In this document: one piece after another, positions 63,054-64,000 of the stretch
How the letters are laid out: each line of letters begins with the position of its first letter
Position numbering within the stretch: the first letter of the stretch is position 1
Assembly (NCBI GenBank): GCA_015501055.1
Contig: JADNYV010000155.1
Location: 24,782-88,781 of the forward strand
DNA from: Mucidula mucida
Taxonomy: Eukaryota > Basidiomycota > Agaricomycetes > Agaricales > Physalacriaceae
Direction: 5' to 3'
DNA length: 64,000 bases
Program-made: the position numbers and the translations under genes
The notes under the pieces: generated by a model
Databases searched by the model: none
What the model was told of the DNA's origin: nothing
What the model saw: the letters and a program-made list of their open reading frames with translations, nothing else

Positions 63054-64000
63054 TCACATAATAAGTCCATTTTCCTTCTCTTCCCATCCTTTTTCTTTGT
63101 TTTCTAATGCTTTTTGTACGTATCTGTCTTTGTTTCCTTTTCTTTGTTTGATTTTGTTAAGTAATTCGTCCTCCGGTGTATCTACTGTATCTAAAGAAAA
63201 TTGAATTTGTGAAATAAAAAACTCCGGCTTAAGCAAAACAACGTTTTTGTTATCTTTTTCCCCCTTCTCAAGGCCTGTCATCCTTGACAAGGCATCAGCT
63301 TTCCCCATTGTCTTGCCCGGCTTGTGAATCATCTGTATGTCATACTCCGCTAACTCCGTAACCCATCTCGCCTGCCTCTGATTCAACTTCTGTGGCTTCC
63401 GGAAGTACTGGAGGTTTTGATGATCGGTAAACACCTCCACCGTTTCCTTTGCTCCAAGGAGATATTGTCTCCAGTTGTCAATCGAGTCCATAATAGCCAT
63501 CATTTCTTTGTCGTAGATCTCATAATTGCGCTCTACTTCGTTCAGCGCGCGAGACCGAAAGGCTACTGGTCTCCATTTTCCGTCAACCAACTGGGAAAGA
63601 ACCGCCCCGTTCGCATAGTTTGAGGAGTCTGCCTCAACTCGAAACTTGCCGTCGTCGCGTGGTACGATCAGAACGGGTTCTTCCGTCATCCTCCGTTTCA
63701 ACTCCTCAAACGCCTCGTGCTGCTCCATGCCCCAACCCCACTCGCCCTTCCCGGTTAGCGATGTCAATGGCTTCGCTACTCCCGCAAATCCCCGGATGAA
63801 ACGTCGGTAGAAGTTGCAGAAGCCCAGGAATGACTGTACTTCCTTCTTCTTTGTCGGCTCCTTCCATTCCTTCACTACGGCCACTTTTGCCGGATCCATC
63901 TTCACTTCTCCTCCTCCAACAATAACTCCTAAGTAGTCTACAGTATGTGCCTCAAAACTACATTTCTCGGGTTTTAAATACAACTTATTTACTCGTAATA
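63054..64000 (-). pseudogene. Ty3 copy D RT end and RNase H
   Basis: Minus frame from the window edge: YLKPEKCSFEAHTVDYLGVIVGGGEVKMDP, GFCNFYRRFIRGFAGVAKPLTSL, then RNase H FRVEADSSNYANGAVLSQL, DKEMMAIMDSIDNW and GKADALSRM. It stops at 63054, where siblings have a Trp codon (LIMWKD). No frameshifts were seen in 300 codons, which contrasts with copy B. Confidence 0.9.

Larger units (their letters stand above)
61082..64000 (-). mobile_element. Ty3/gypsy chromovirus copy D (3' part; runs off the right edge)
   Basis: 3' LTR 61082-61608 (TGTTAGCG...TTCATAACA), polypurine complement TCACCCCCTCC, then chromodomain, integrase, RNase H and RT on the minus strand to the window edge. Same family as copies A and B. 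The left flank is the MULE gene (…CTATGCTTCT). The target duplication cannot be verified because the right end is outside. Confidence 0.93.

Overview
The window reads as a repeat-rich piece of a filamentous basidiomycete genome (Agaricomycetes most likely). The evidence is the many 45-60 base GT-AG introns, a FunK1 kinase, fragments of a Zn2Cys6-type fungal regulator, an F-box/LRR protein, an oil-body-associated (OBAP) protein, a TTAGGG-like interstitial tract, and chromodomain Ty3/gypsy, Ty1/copia, DIRS-order, hAT and MULE elements. No bacterial, organellar or viral genes were seen.

Layout. (1) 352-10785: a plus-strand 4-coumarate-CoA-ligase-like gene, split at its first exon/intron junction by a 7.9 kb tyrosine-recombinase retrotransposon (599-8481, minus) that carries textbook split direct repeats A1-ORFs-B1-A2-B2. 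(2) 11038-12885: an MFS transporter of the monocarboxylate type. (3) 13014-14162: a fungal-specific transcription factor broken so that its two halves lie on opposite strands. (4) 14332-19647: three tandem members of an unrecognised gene family (one intact, one decayed, one truncated), with a convergent minus-strand gene (15790-17110) that has a 244-bp MITE in its second exon. (5) 19946-20598: the tail of a TAP-like serine hydrolase. (6) 20676-21705: an inverted-repeat element, palindromes and telomere-like repeats. (7) 21742-38196: one old Ty3/gypsy element A (minus, TSD GATGA), swollen by nested insertions: a younger Ty3 element B (24603-31893, TSD CCATT), which itself holds a hAT-like element; a MITE in the integrase; and a deleted hAT transposon in the 5' LTR. 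(8) 38976-49150: another hAT-like copy, a MITE, an F-box gene, a decayed short-chain dehydrogenase, and an unrecognised Ser/Pro-rich gene hit by a third hAT-like copy. (9) 50205-54704: a FunK1 kinase gene whose coding exon holds a very young gag-only LTR element (identical 142-bp LTRs, TSD CATAA). (10) 55446-57842: an OBAP gene hit by a hAT-like copy that has itself been hit by a sibling copy. (11) 58164-64000: an unrecognised small gene, a copia fragment, a MULE transposase, and a third Ty3 element (D) that interrupts the MULE and runs off the right edge.

How the parts relate. Host genes here are metabolic or accessory (CoA ligase, transporter, hydrolase, SDR, FunK1, OBAP) and most are interrupted or decayed, so this looks like a transposon-dominated accessory compartment. 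The insertion order can be read from nesting and target-site duplications, most of which are exact within the window. Premature stops in the Ty3 copies are nearly all G:C to A:T transitions, which suggests cytosine methylation or a RIP-like process. The most unusual signal is a roughly 90-nt tRNA-like module (A box plus B box), homologous between two otherwise different hAT families and placed the same way in both: antisense to the coding part, pointing outwards, just inside the subterminal repeats.

Limits: introns and alignments were read by eye. Frameshifts in some genes could be assembly errors. No database search was possible.
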